Source of the DNA: Desulfosporosinus sp. I2 | Lineage (GTDB): Bacteria > Bacillota > Desulfitobacteriia > Desulfitobacteriales > Desulfitobacteriaceae | NCBI RefSeq assembly: GCF_000960765.1 | Contig: NZ_JYNH01000019.1 | Location: 1-54,679, forward strand | Direction: 5' to 3' | Length of the DNA: 54,679 nt | Notes under the pieces: generated by a model | Seen by the model: only the letters and a program-made list of their open reading frames with translations | Told to the model about the DNA's origin: nothing | The model's database searches: none | Translations under genes and position numbers: made by a program | Shown here: one piece after another, positions 34,426-43,617 of the stretch | Numbering within the stretch: position 1 is the first letter of the stretch | How the letters are laid out: each line of letters starts with the position of its first letter

Positions 34426-37400
34426 TACTCAGTCCTCCCAACCGCGGAGATTTTGGCCAGCATTTGTTCGTCGGTGTAGTGCTGGAGTTGAATGGCTTTA
34501 GCCGGGCACTCGCCGACGCAGGTGCCGCACCCATGGCACTGGACAGCTTCGATTTCCGCGACCATGTTGGGTCCGATCTTCGGTACGCTGTAGGGGCAAA
34601 CCCGGACGCAGGTCAGACAGGCGGCACATTTTTCCGCTTCCACCTTAGCAACCACCCCACCCACCATCAAGTGGGACTTAGCCAGGATGGTCACTGCCCG
34701 GGCCACTGCCCCCTGGGCCTGATAGATAGCCTCGCTGACAAACTTGGGCGAGTGGGCGGCTCCACAGAGGAACATTCCGGAGCCCGGAAAATCCATTGGT
34801 CCCAGCTTGGCGTGGGTTTCCATGAAGAAGCTGTCTTCATTCAGCGGCACTTTGAGCAGGGTGCCCAGTTCCTTGGCGCCCTCGGCCGCTTCAAAACCCT
34901 GCGCTAAGACCAAGAGGTCCGGTTTAATCAGAAATTCTATATCTGAATCCAGGTCTTCCACCCTAATCGACAGCTCCGCGCCAATTTCCGGCGCCGGCAG
35001 CTTATCCGGGGAATAGCGGACGAAGACTATCCCCATTTCCCGGGCCAGCTTGTAGTAGCTCTCCAGGAAACCGTAGGTGCGGATTTCGCGGTGCAGCACA
35101 TAGACCGTGCCCTGAGGATTTTGCTGCTTCAGCCTGATGGCGTTGGAGATGCCCTGGGTGCAGCAGCTCCTGCTGCAGTAGGTCAGTTCCTCCCCGGCGC
35201 TGGCGCAGAGGATCATGGCCGCTTCGCGCCATTTGACCCGCGGTTCGAAATAGGCTAACAGCGGATTACTTTCCTGTATCTGCTGCAGGGCGTGAAGTTT
35301 TTGTTCAAGCTCAGCCAAGGTGATGATTCTGGGGTCTTTATCCATTCCGTATACCGGGTTTGCTTCCGACAACCTGCCGCCCGTGGCCACGATAACCACC
35401 CCGTGGTGCACCTCCTGGCGCAGGTCCCCAGTCTTCATAGAGCTGACAAAGTGTCCCTGGTGACCGGTAATATCCAGGAGTTCCGTTTCAGTAAACACCT
35501 GAATCAAGGGGTTGGACCGGACTTTGTCGATCACCTCAAGCAGATATTCCTGTGCGTCCTGGCCGTCTTCCCCAAAGCACAGGCTGCGCAGGTTGCCGCC
35601 CAGGATCTGCTCCCGTTCCACCAGGTAAGACTCGAATCCCTGCTCGGCAAAGGTCAGACAGGCCGTCATTCCGGCTATCCCGCCTCCGATAACCAGAGCC
35701 CTGGGGACGACCGGCACCGGTTCCAGGTGCAGAGGCGCATGGCCCTTGACCTTGGCCACTGCCGCCCGGACCAAGTCCCTGGCTTTAACTGTAGCTAGTT
35801 TTGGTTCAGCCCTGTGCACCCATGAGCACTGGTCCCGGATATTGGCCATTTCGAACAGGAACTGGTTTAATCCGGCCTCCCTTAAGGCCTCTCGGAACAG
35901 GGGCTGATGTGTCCTGATGGTGCAGGAAGCTACCACTACCCGGTTAAGCCCTTGCTCGTTGATGACGTCTTCAATGTGTTTGACGGAGTCCTGGGAACAG
36001 GTGTAGAGGAACTCCTCGGCGTGGACCACGCCGGGCAGGGTCCTGGCATAGGCTACAGTGCCAGGCACATCTACGATGGAACCAATGTTGATGCCGCAAT
36101 GGCAGATAAACACCCCCACTTTGGCTGCTTCCCCGCTGACATCGCGTTCCGGAGGATAGACCTTGGGAGTAACCAGCTGGTTACGTCCGTCAGCCAGGAG
36201 AGCACCGGCTGCAGCGGCAGCAGCGCTGGCGTTCATCACGGTCTCGGGAATATCTCTGGGACCCTGGAAAGCTCCCGCCACGAAAACGCCTGCTCTGGAG
36301 GTCTGAATCGGGTCGAGGGGTTTGGTATGGGCGAAGCCGTATTCATTCAAGTTTATCCCCGTAACACGGGCCAGTTCCCCGGCAGCCTTCGGCGGTTTAA
36401 CCCCCATGGCCAGGACCACCAAATCGAACTCTTCCTCCACGATTTTGCTGTCCTGGAGGTATTTGATAATCAGGCTGCCGCTCAAGGGATCTTCCTTGAC
36501 GCTGGAGATCATGGTGCGCACATAACGCACCCCGTTTTTCTTAGCTGATTTAACGTACTTGTCAAAGTTCTTGCCGTAGGACCTCATGTCCAGATAAAAT
36601 ATTGCCGGCTGGATTTTGGCATCGTGTTCACGGGAGATGATGGCTTCTTTGGTCGAATACATACAGCAGATAGAAGAACAGTATTCAGTTCCCTTATTAC
36701 AGGTCCGCGAGCCTACGCATTGGATAAAGGCGACTTTCTGCGGCGCTTTGCGATCCGAGGGCCGCAGCACATGGCCCTGGGTAGGCCCGGTAGAACTAAG
36801 CAATCGTTCATACTCCAGGGAGGTCATGACGTTTTCATAGATGCCGTAGCCGTACTCGCCCCTCAGGTTTCCCGATTCCGCCTCGTAACCGGGAGAGAGG
36901 ATTACGGCCCCCACGGCCAATTCATAAACCTGGGGTTCTGCCGCATGGTCAATTGCCTTTTTCTTGCAGGCCTTGACGCACTGCAGGCATTCGGAGCAAA
37001 TCCCGCAGTTCAGGCAGCGTTTAGCCTCCTTGATGACCTGCTCCTGGGTCAGACCTTGATAGACTTCAGAGAAATCCCTGACCCGCTGAGCGGGATCCGC
37101 CTGGGCCTGGTTTTGCCGGGCGGCAACCGTTACCTTCAAACCTTCAGGTACTCCCACCGGTTCCGGTCTCTCCAGACTCCTGCCCTGCCTGAGGTCCAGA
37201 CCCTGGAGGAAACGGTGGATGGATTCAGCCGCTTCATGGGCGGCGCCGACGGCAGCGACCACAGAAGCAGGCCCGCTGACGATATCCCCGCAGGCGAACA
37301 CCCCTGCTTGATTGGTGGCGTATGTCAGCTTATCAACCTTAATCACGCCCCGGTTGGTTTCCACCCCTGTTCCGTCCAGGAAGGACAGGTCGCTGGCCTG

Positions 37401-38894
37401 GCCGATGGCAAGGATAACACAGTCGGCGCTGATCATTACCGTTTGCAGTTCATCATAGGCTGGATTGAATTGTCCATTTTCATCGAAGACCCGGGTGCAG
37501 CGTTTGAAACCTGCTCCGGTCACTCCGCCGTTTTCGCCAAGGATTTCTTTAGGTCCCCAACCGGCGTGAACGCGTACCCCTTCTTCCTCGGCCTCATCGA
37601 TCTCCCATCGGTGAGCCGGCATATGTTCATAATCTTCCAGGCAGTAGAGGTGAACTTCCCCTGCCCCCAGCCGCAGAGCGGTGCGGGCCGTATCTATTGC
37701 TACATTGCCCCCGCCGATAATCACTGTATTCCTGCCTACTGCCGGAGTTTCACCCAAGGCAGCCGCCCGGAGGAACTCGACCCCCAGTTCCACTCCCTTG
37801 AGTTCGCTCCCCGGGATGGGCAGCGAACGGCCCTTTTGAAAACCTGTTGCCACAAGCACTGCGTTAAATTCTGCTTGCAAGTCCGCAAAGGATACGTCTG
37901 CCCCGACCCTGGTATTGGGCCTGAAGGTCACTCCCAGGTCTAAGATGGCCTGGGTTTCACGGCTGACAATCTCCCCGGGCAGACGGTAGCGGGGAATTCC
38001 GGCCCGGAGCATCCCGCCGGCTTCCGGGAGGGCATCAAGGACAGTCACCTGGTAACCCAGCTCAGCCAGGTCCTTAGCTGCTGCCAGGCCGCCGGGACCA
38101 GCCCCGATGACAGCTGTTGTTAAGGGATTTCCCCGTTCATCCAGCAAGAATTCTGCGGGCAGTTGGACCAACAGGTTCTGTTCCGCCGCTTCTGCCCAAC
38201 CGTAGTCCGCCGCCGAGCGTTTCAACTGGGCGATGGCGATGGGCTCATCGACCTGCTTGCGGTTGCATTCTCCTTCACAGGGATGGTGGCAGATCCGTCC
38301 GCAAACCCCGGCAAAGGGCATGCGCCTCCTGATAACCTCCAAGGCCTCGCCGAACTTTCCTTGGGAAAGCAATGCTATATAACCCTGGGCGTTACACCCT
38401 GCCGGGCAGGTGCCCCGGCAGGGAGGTGTGCCGCTTTTTTCCACCAGGTACTTGTTGGGCACCGCCTGGGGAAACAGCTTATAGATGGCTTTGCGCTGCA
38501 TGGAGCCCTCGTTGAAGTGATCCCCTACCTCAACCGGGCAGACCTGCTCACAATCCCCGCAGGCCGTGCACTCGGCCATATTGACGTAGCGCGGGGCCTC
38601 TGTCACCGTGGCCTTAAAGTTACCTGCGTCACCTTCGACTTTGGTCAAAGTTGAGCAGGTATGGATTTGAATATTAGGGTGGCTTAAGGTGTCGGACATT
38701 TTCGGCCCTAAGAGACACATGGCGCATTCATTGGTGGGAAAGGTCTTGTCCAACTGGGCCATTTTGCCGCCGATTGAGGATTCGTCAGTCACCAAATGCA
38801 CCAAGAATCCCCCATTGGCCAGATCCAGCGCGGACTGCATGCCGGCAATTCCGCCCCCTACCACCATTACGGCGCCAACCACTTTATCTGCCAC
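34425..38894 (-). CDS. hdrA: HdrA, giant fusion: HdrA + GltD-like + second HdrA module
   Basis: The 1489-residue polypeptide contains, in order: an HdrA-type FAD start (GGGIAGMQSALDLA) with a Fe-S segment CTACGDCEQVCP (about 108-120); a GltD/NfnB-like domain (about 155-640) with CRGTCPAGC, CHHPCEGEC, VIGAGPGGLAAAKDLAELGY near 262 and a second Rossmann motif near 393; a Fe-S segment CLNCGICSECLQC near 630; an HdrA core to about 920; a second HdrA-like half with VGVFICHCGINIGSIVDVPG near 930 and FAD motif VIGGGIAGMTACLTF near 1072; and a C-terminal two-cluster ferredoxin (CAACLTCVRVCP, CHGCGTCVGECP, 1425-1465). Family HdrA proteins bifurcate electrons at FAD. The extra flavin domain suggests an NAD(P)H input site (inference). 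Gene overlaps on both sides show tight coupling. Confidence 0.95.
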   Translation of the reverse strand: MADKVVGAVMVVGGGIAGMQSALDLANGGFLVHLVTDESSIGGKMAQLDKTFPTNECAMCLLGPKMSDTLSHPNIQIHTCSTLTKVEGDAGNFKATVTEAPRYVNMAECTACGDCEQVCPVEVGDHFNEGSMQRKAIYKLFPQAVPNKYLVEKSGTPPCRGTCPAGCNAQGYIALLSQGKFGEALEVIRRRMPFAGVCGRICHHPCEGECNRKQVDEPIAIAQLKRSAADYGWAEAAEQNLLVQLPAEFLLDERGNPLTTAVIGAGPGGLAAAKDLAELGYQVTVLDALPEAGGMLRAGIPRYRLPGEIVSRETQAILDLGVTFRPNTRVGADVSFADLQAEFNAVLVATGFQKGRSLPIPGSELKGVELGVEFLRAAALGETPAVGRNTVIIGGGNVAIDTARTALRLGAGEVHLYCLEDYEHMPAHRWEIDEAEEEGVRVHAGWGPKEILGENGGVTGAGFKRCTRVFDENGQFNPAYDELQTVMISADCVILAIGQASDLSFLDGTGVETNRGVIKVDKLTYATNQAGVFACGDIVSGPASVVAAVGAAHEAAESIHRFLQGLDLRQGRSLERPEPVGVPEGLKVTVAARQNQAQADPAQRVRDFSEVYQGLTQEQVIKEAKRCLNCGICSECLQCVKACKKKAIDHAAEPQVYELAVGAVILSPGYEAESGNLRGEYGYGIYENVMTSLEYERLLSSTGPTQGHVLRPSDRKAPQKVAFIQCVGSRTCNKGTEYCSSICCMYSTKEAIISREHDAKIQPAIFYLDMRSYGKNFDKYVKSAKKNGVRYVRTMISSVKEDPLSGSLIIKYLQDSKIVEEEFDLVVLAMGVKPPKAAGELARVTGINLNEYGFAHTKPLDPIQTSRAGVFVAGAFQGPRDIPETVMNASAAAAAAGALLADGRNQLVTPKVYPPERDVSGEAAKVGVFICHCGINIGSIVDVPGTVAYARTLPGVVHAEEFLYTCSQDSVKHIEDVINEQGLNRVVVASCTIRTHQPLFREALREAGLNQFLFEMANIRDQCSWVHRAEPKLATVKARDLVRAAVAKVKGHAPLHLEPVPVVPRALVIGGGIAGMTACLTFAEQGFESYLVEREQILGGNLRSLCFGEDGQDAQEYLLEVIDKVRSNPLIQVFTETELLDITGHQGHFVSSMKTGDLRQEVHHGVVIVATGGRLSEANPVYGMDKDPRIITLAELEQKLHALQQIQESNPLLAYFEPRVKWREAAMILCASAGEELTYCSRSCCTQGISNAIRLKQQNPQGTVYVLHREIRTYGFLESYYKLAREMGIVFVRYSPDKLPAPEIGAELSIRVEDLDSDIEFLIKPDLLVLAQGFEAAEGAKELGTLLKVPLNEDSFFMETHAKLGPMDFPGSGMFLCGAAHSPKFVSEAIYQAQGAVARAVTILAKSHLMVGGVVAKVEAEKCAACLTCVRVCPYSVPKIGPNMVAEIEAVQCHGCGTCVGECPAKAIQLQHYTDEQMLAKISAVGRTE

Positions 38895-39756
38895 CGGATA
38901 TCCCCCCTTGCACTTTGGTTAACACAGAGGTTGTATCTACCAGATGGGACTTAAACCACCGCTTGCTTGCGGAAATCCCCAAGGCCAGGCCCACCAGTTC
39001 TGTGAAATAGAAAGCAGGTAAACCCTGGGTCTGCCTGCCTTCCAAGTTAGCCTGGCACAGGGGGCAGGCCGTGACCACAGCTTCCGCCCCCGCCTTCCTG
39101 GCCTCAGAGACCAGCTTCTCCACCAGGGAAGACGCCACCGATCCCTCGGTAATCCCCACTCCGCCGCCGCAGCATTCGGTTTTATAGGACCAGCGGACCA
39201 CTTCAGCACCCAATTCCCGCAGCAGAATATCCATCTTCTGAGGCTGTTCCTGGTTATCGAAGGCGGCAATTTCCGGCCGGACCAGGAAACAGCCGTAATA
39301 GGAGGCAAGTTTAATGCCCTTCAGCGAAGTACGCAGCTGTCCTTTGATCTTGTTGAGCATTTCCGGCCTGGTTAGCAAGTCTAAAGGATGGGTTACCCGG
39401 ACTTTTTCCCGGTAGGGTTTGCCAAGAACCTGCTCCACTTTAGCCTGCAGCTCTCTGGCCTCTGCGGATTTTTCCTGCAGATAGCCGGTGGTGGAGCGCA
39501 AGATGCTGTAGCAAGCCGCACAGGGCACTATCAGGTCTTCTCCCACATCCTCGGCGATCATCAGGTTGCGCAGGGGCAGGGCCCGGCTGAGGGCATGCCC
39601 GGCACCGTGGGCTGAACTGGCCCCGCAGCAGTTCCAGTCCGGAATTTCCGCATAGTCCACGCCAAGGGCCTTAAGCACCGCACGGCAGGAAAGGTCGTAT
39701 TCCCTGGCGCTGGTATGCAGGGAACATCCGGGATAGTAACCAAGTCGCTCACCCAT
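38884..39756 (-). CDS. hdrB: Heterodisulfide reductase subunit B
   Basis: The 290-residue protein has two CCG-type motifs: WNCCGASSAH near residue 43 and TECCGGGVGI near 194, each with upstream Cys partners (YYPGCSLHTSA; ASYYGCFLVRP), as needed for the non-cubane clusters of HdrB. It overlaps hdrC by eight bases. Confidence 0.95.
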   Translation of the reverse strand: MGERLGYYPGCSLHTSAREYDLSCRAVLKALGVDYAEIPDWNCCGASSAHGAGHALSRALPLRNLMIAEDVGEDLIVPCAACYSILRSTTGYLQEKSAEARELQAKVEQVLGKPYREKVRVTHPLDLLTRPEMLNKIKGQLRTSLKGIKLASYYGCFLVRPEIAAFDNQEQPQKMDILLRELGAEVVRWSYKTECCGGGVGITEGSVASSLVEKLVSEARKAGAEAVVTACPLCQANLEGRQTQGLPAFYFTELVGLALGISASKRWFKSHLVDTTSVLTKVQGGISGGR

Positions 39757-40300
39757 TGCCCTTACCCCCTTCCTTTTTGCGGAGTGCCACTTCTATCTGG
39801 AAAATCTCGCGGATTTGCCGGCTGTTGCTGCAGCGGTTAGGGAGAAGCGCCAACTTCCCTTTAAGGAACATCCTGGCTCCCAATCCTTTATCGTCGGTCC
39901 ATCTCTTGGAGCGCCATTTGTAACCGGCCACCATGCCCAGCTCAAATACTCTGCCGTGGTGCCTGACCGAAGCGAGGAAGCAGTCGTGGAAAAAGGGTAA
40001 GCTTTCAGCTGTCAAATCTCCAGCCTTCAAGGCCCGGGCCTTGATTACGTCAAGAATTGCCGATATGCTGATGCCATTAGGGCAGCGCGCCTGGCAAGTC
40101 ATGCAGCCCGTACAGTACCAGATCCCCGGCGAAGCGAGCAGCTCCTCCTGTTTCCCCAGTTGGGCCAGCCTCACCACCTGATGGGGCCTGATGTCAGTGT
40201 AGGAGCTTACCGGACAGCCGCCGCTGCACTTCTTGCACTGATAACAGCGGCTGATGGGCTGACCGCTCTCCGCTTCCAGCAGCTCTAGGAAATCGTTCAT
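39749..40300 (-). CDS. hdrC: Heterodisulfide reductase subunit C
   Basis: The 183-residue protein has two [4Fe-4S] motifs (CYQCKKCSGGCP and CTGCMTCQARCP). The open frame reaches 40339, but the sigma-54 promoter puts the transcript start near 40337, so the true start is ATG 40300, eight bases after GGGGG. It is the first gene of the operon. Confidence 0.93.
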   Translation of the reverse strand: MNDFLELLEAESGQPISRCYQCKKCSGGCPVSSYTDIRPHQVVRLAQLGKQEELLASPGIWYCTGCMTCQARCPNGISISAILDVIKARALKAGDLTAESLPFFHDCFLASVRHHGRVFELGMVAGYKWRSKRWTDDKGLGARMFLKGKLALLPNRCSNSRQIREIFQIEVALRKKEGGKGNG

Positions 40301-40347
40301 ATCCTTTACCCCCAAACAATTATAAATTCTTCTTGACATCTTAACAA

Positions 40348-40363
40348 AGCAAGGTTCGTGCCA
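40348..40363 (-). promoter_or_regulatory. Sigma-54 promoter of the Hdr-Met operon
   Basis: On the minus strand TGGCACGAACCTTGCT is a perfect match to the TGGCAC-N5-TTGCW consensus. The transcript should start about 37 bases before the hdrC ATG. Confidence 0.88.
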
Positions 40364-40415
40364 ACACTAAAAAGGGCGCAAACCTGCCATTTCAGGCATA
40401 TGAAAAAGATAGTTT

Positions 40416-40448
40416 GGCTTGTGAAAACAGGAACCGGCCTCGTGAAAC
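40416..40448 (-). promoter_or_regulatory. Candidate enhancer: direct repeat upstream of the Hdr-Met promoter
   Basis: GGCTTGTGAAAAC (40416-40428) and GGCCTCGTGAAAC (40436-40448) are related 13-mers 20 bp apart, at about -80 to -110. A CTGCAG-AG-CTGCAG motif lies just beyond (40457-40470). They differ from the 35-bp enhancer of the abfD module, so another activator is implied. Confidence 0.45.
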
Positions 40449-40544
40449 AAAAAACACCTGCAGAGCTGCAGCTGTGATTAGATTTACAACCTCAGAACTC
40501 TGGACATGACCGACGAAAAAAATATAGTTATTGCAATTACATTT

Positions 40545-40600
40545 TTCATCCATTCCGAGGTAGGGCTAACAGGCTAAGTATCTATCCAACGATATTTCCC
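40545..40600 (-). pseudogene. Relic of a universal stress protein gene
   Basis: This short stretch reads PVSPTSEWMK on the minus strand and matches 30928-30981 inside the intact tandem Usp gene, with an in-frame stop. It lies at the right edge of the GC-rich operon. Confidence 0.7.
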
Positions 40601-40739
40601 TTCTGAACATCCCCAATAATATCTTTTGAATTTCGGTGGTATCTCGTTAATCAGCGAATATGGCTTTACCACGCATCAGTGATTTTTTCAAAATATGACC
40701 GACATGTCCACACACATCCTCTCCATCATAAAAATGGTG

Positions 40740-41117
40740 TTAACCTGAGACAATTGAAAGACCCTCAACAATGCGCCATCCTTCTAAAACAGGATCTTCA
40801 GCAGTCTCAAGCCGGCATATGATATTAGGAGGAATGGAAACTCCAGCAATAAACTGGTTTACCCAGCGGGCCATCCGGGCTGATCTGAACGGAAGAATGC
40901 CATCCAAAATCTTAACCGGTAAATCTTACACACCTCCCATAAAGTATTTAAATGAATCAGGATCAAAAACCGCTTCAGTTTGAAGAATGAAAGCATCGAC
41001 ATAAGGTTTCAATTCTTCTGCCTGTTTTAAGAGTTCGGTAACCTCTGTACCACGTGGCGGGAGTAATTCCGCTGTTATCAGAAAGTCCTTTTTACGCAAA
41101 TCTTCTTCAAAGGGCAT
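40740..41117 (-). pseudogene. metF: metF relic
   Basis: ATG 41117 gives MPFEEDLRKKDFLITAELLP, PRGTEVTELLKQAEELKPYV, the MetF start, then jumps directly to ILQTEAVFDPDSFKYFM, losing about 130 residues. After a stop (40926-40928) the same frame continues DLPVKILDGILPFRSARMAR and IPPNIICRLETAEDP, the MetF C-terminal half. It is AT-rich and distinct from the metF at 32368. Confidence 0.85.
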
Positions 41118-41118
41118 T

Positions 41119-41290
41119 GAGTATTCCCTCTTGGTTTAAAATTACTGGACGATCATAATCATTGCAAAACTGTGGTAACGATACCGGCGAATTCATTTTT
41201 GCCCATCGAAAAAATATTTCATTCCAAACACATGATGATAAGGAGTTAACTTCGCACTTTCCATTGAGAGCGCCTCCGCAAGGACCACTT
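41119..41290 (-). pseudogene. metV: metV relic (C-terminal end)
   Basis: The minus frame reads SIVSGPCGGALNGKCEVNSL, SSCVWNEIFFRWAKM, matching the C-terminal GPCGGxxNGKCEV block of MetV. The rest of the gene is missing; the fragment abuts the folD-like gene upstream and the metF relic downstream. Confidence 0.8.
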
Positions 41291-41291
41291 A

Positions 41292-41774
41292 CTATGCTTG
41301 ATAGACGGCAGTATTAAAGGCTTTTTCGAGCATCATGAGAATACTTAAAATATACTTTTCATGCGGATCAAGGCCAAATTTTTCTATTTTATGGTAATCT
41401 TCATCGTTCAACCGAATATCTTTTTGTGGACTTATATAGCCATACAATAGATTTAACTTGGACTCAAGAGAGGATGGCACTTCGATGATCAGCCCATGAA
41501 TATCTTTTTCCCGATTTAGCGACTCAATTAATGCAACGACCTTTTCCAACCCGATATTTTGGGGTAGCAAATACTCGGAGTAACGAATGGGCAATGAGTC
41601 ACAGGTTTTCCGCAGGAGATCTCTGGAAATAGCAGTATTAGGTCCGTCAATCAACACTGCAGCTAAACAGACTGGCACGTTTAATCGTTCAAATAAGAAT
41701 TCTAAATCATCCGTAAGAGACTCGAAGCTTCTTTTAATATACTGAGATCCTAATCCATTCATATCTATATCCAA
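41292..41774 (-). pseudogene. Truncated FolD-like gene
   Basis: TTG 41774 after AAAGGGGGG opens 160 codons resembling the N-terminal catalytic domain of methylene-THF dehydrogenase/cyclohydrolase: CLAAVLIDGPNTAISRDLLR, KTCDSL, LIESLNREKDIHGLIIEVPS. The NADP-binding half of FolD (total about 280 residues) is absent. Its frame stops where the metV relic begins, so the two were joined by deletion. A short functional protein cannot be excluded. Confidence 0.6.
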
Positions 41775-41839
41775 AGTAGCCCCCCCCTTTATATATTTTA
41801 AATTAATATATTATATTTTGAATATTCTGAATAAATACC

Positions 41840-42288
41840 ATGATATTCGCCCATGTTATCAATATTTTCGCCCGTGTCTCTTCGAAAGAACAGGCAGAGA
41901 AGGAATTATCTATCCCCGCTCAGTTGATTGCCATAAGAAAATACTGCCAAGACAAAGGTTGGAAACTTATCGAAGAATATCTCGATGAAGGTAAATCCGC
42001 GAAAACTGCAGAAAGACCTGCCTTCCAACGCATGATCGCTTTAGCTAAGAAACCGAACAAAGGATTTGATGCTATCGTAGTCCACAAATTTGACCGTTTA
42101 GTCGTAGCCGCGAAGATCACGTAATCTACAAAGCTCTACTAAAGAAGCACGGAGTTAATGTCCATTCCGCTACAGAGCAAACCGATCCAGATACACCCCA
42201 TGGTTTTCTCTTAGAGGGAATGCTAGAGGTCATTTCGGAGTTCTATAATATGAACTTAGCTAATGAAACCAGAAATGGTATGGTCTAA
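41840..42288 (+). pseudogene. Serine recombinase (resolvase) remnant
   Basis: ATG 41840 gives INIFARVSSKEQAEKELSIP, IAIRKYCQDKGWKLIEEYLD and AIVVHKFDR, the resolvase catalytic domain with its Arg-Ser pair. A missing T after DR shifts the frame; the next frame continues FSRSREDHVIYKALLKKHGV and GMLEVISEFYNMNLANETRN before a stop. The DNA-binding half is lost. Confidence 0.85.
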
Positions 42289-42882
42289 TTAATTTACTTA
42301 CGCTAATAGCAAATCTAATATCGACCAAACACTGAAGTTCACCTTAGCTATGCAACGGCTACATTTCAACATTTTTCCTTCATTTCCTCCCAAGATAGCG
42401 GAAATGATCCAAGCAAAAGCAAAAAATCCTGACCGTTCAATAAAAACGATTGGGCCAATATATCCCCCCCGAACACCCTGTCACTACAAAAAGAACATGA
42501 GCTTCTCAAACCCGATCACACCAAGCGTTTAACTCAACCCCGATATAGCACTATTATCGTCTCAACGTGCGTGGAGACGATAATAGTGCTATATTGTCAT
42601 ATTGCAGTAAACCAGGGTGCTCTGAGACATTTAAGAGGATATTTGTAAGAGATTAAACATCTGCAACTATCTACTAAAATAAAGTATTTGAAAAAGACCT
42701 ATACTGGTATTAAGCATATAATTTATATCGTTTTGCAAAATGAAATATACTTCTGAGAAATATAACATTCTTTTGATATGATTTTATCGTTTTGGTTCTC
42801 TCGCAAAGGGAATTAGAAAGGGAACCTTTGCAGGTTCCCAATTCCCTTACTATAGAGTTAGACAACGGTATTCGTCTTACAT
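42289..42882. other. Gap with two large hairpins, no gene
   Basis: No supported gene. It holds a 21-bp perfect inverted repeat (42543-42594) and a second stem (AAGGGAATT...GGGAACCT against AGGTTCCCAATTCCCTT, 42806-42849) shortly after the lipoprotein stop. The first 250 bases may be more recombinase debris. Confidence 0.5.
42543..42594. repeat. 21-bp perfect inverted repeat hairpin
   Basis: ATATAGCACTATTATCGTCTC and its exact complement flank a 10-base loop (AACGTGCGTG). There is no T-run, so it looks more like a recombination site or mobile-element end than a simple terminator. Confidence 0.85.
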
Positions 42883-43566
42883 TTACTCTATTTCAGGATA
42901 TTTTAAATCCTTTTCCAGCACCCAAAGGGTCAACCCACCTGGACAAGATAGGCGTGCCCAGCCATTCTTCTTCTCTTCTAATCGTCCTCTCAGTTCACTA
43001 GATGCTTGAACTGGTTTCGTCCCCGAAATCTTTTCAAACTCAAATACTTCGTAAATCATAGTACCCACCCCTACCACAACATCACTTTGTACCAGTTTCA
43101 CATTATCTTTAGTCAGTGCAACTGTATCGCTTTCTTTAATCCAACCTTTCATATTTATCGGACTATCATACACTGGTACGCTGACATATAACCATAGTTC
43201 CTGGCCCTCAGCAGCTACTGCATCAAAAACCGTTACCACAGAGTTTTGTTCAATTGGCCGATAAATTATTGCATCTTTCATTGGCAAGGCAAGAATTTGA
43301 GAAGGCTTAGGAACAAACCTCTTCGAAGAGTGATACTCAACGTAATTTAAAGATAACCGTTGCTCAAATGAAGCGACTTCCGCTTGTAATCTCAACAGTT
43401 CTTTTTCTAATGAGGCAATATGGTCAGTAAGAGTATGATTCTCACTTTCGAGGTTGGCAATTTTAGCTTCATTTCCTCCTGTCACTTTGGCAACAGTCGA
43501 ACAACCTCCACCTCCCAATATAACTGCTAATATTAAGCTCAATGAGACTACATTAAGAAATCGCAT
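42883..43566 (-). CDS. Lipoprotein with coiled coil and SH3-like region
   Basis: The 227-residue protein starts after AAGGGGG with a signal peptide and lipobox LGGGGC (Cys22). A coiled coil follows (about 33-70, NEAKIANLESENHTLTDHIA), then a beta-rich C-terminal half with two SH3-like stretches (IIYRPIEQNSVVTVFDAVAA; ARLSCPGGLTLWVLEKDLKY). It is probably anchored to the outer face of the membrane. No close function is known to me. Confidence 0.75.
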   Translation of the reverse strand: MRFLNVVSLSLILAVILGGGGCSTVAKVTGGNEAKIANLESENHTLTDHIASLEKELLRLQAEVASFEQRLSLNYVEYHSSKRFVPKPSQILALPMKDAIIYRPIEQNSVVTVFDAVAAEGQELWLYVSVPVYDSPINMKGWIKESDTVALTKDNVKLVQSDVVVGVGTMIYEVFEFEKISGTKPVQASSELRGRLEEKKNGWARLSCPGGLTLWVLEKDLKYPEIE

Positions 43567-43617
43567 GAAAATACCCCCTTAGCCATATGACTTTATTGGA
43601 ATTTTTCACAATTAAAT

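Noticed and set aside
32273-34534. Several GC-rich open frames on both strands in the metF-mvhD region
   Set aside because: Low-complexity Arg/Pro/Gly translations typical of off-frame reading of GC-rich genes.
36624-37943. Long plus-strand open frame (439 codons) inside hdrA
   Set aside because: It is antisense to a clear, motif-rich gene in GC-rich DNA, where long shadow frames are expected; it has no domain or ribosome site.
40301-40339. hdrC start at ATG 40339
   Set aside because: The -24/-12 promoter puts the transcript start about there, leaving no ribosome site; ATG 40300 has GGGGG before it.
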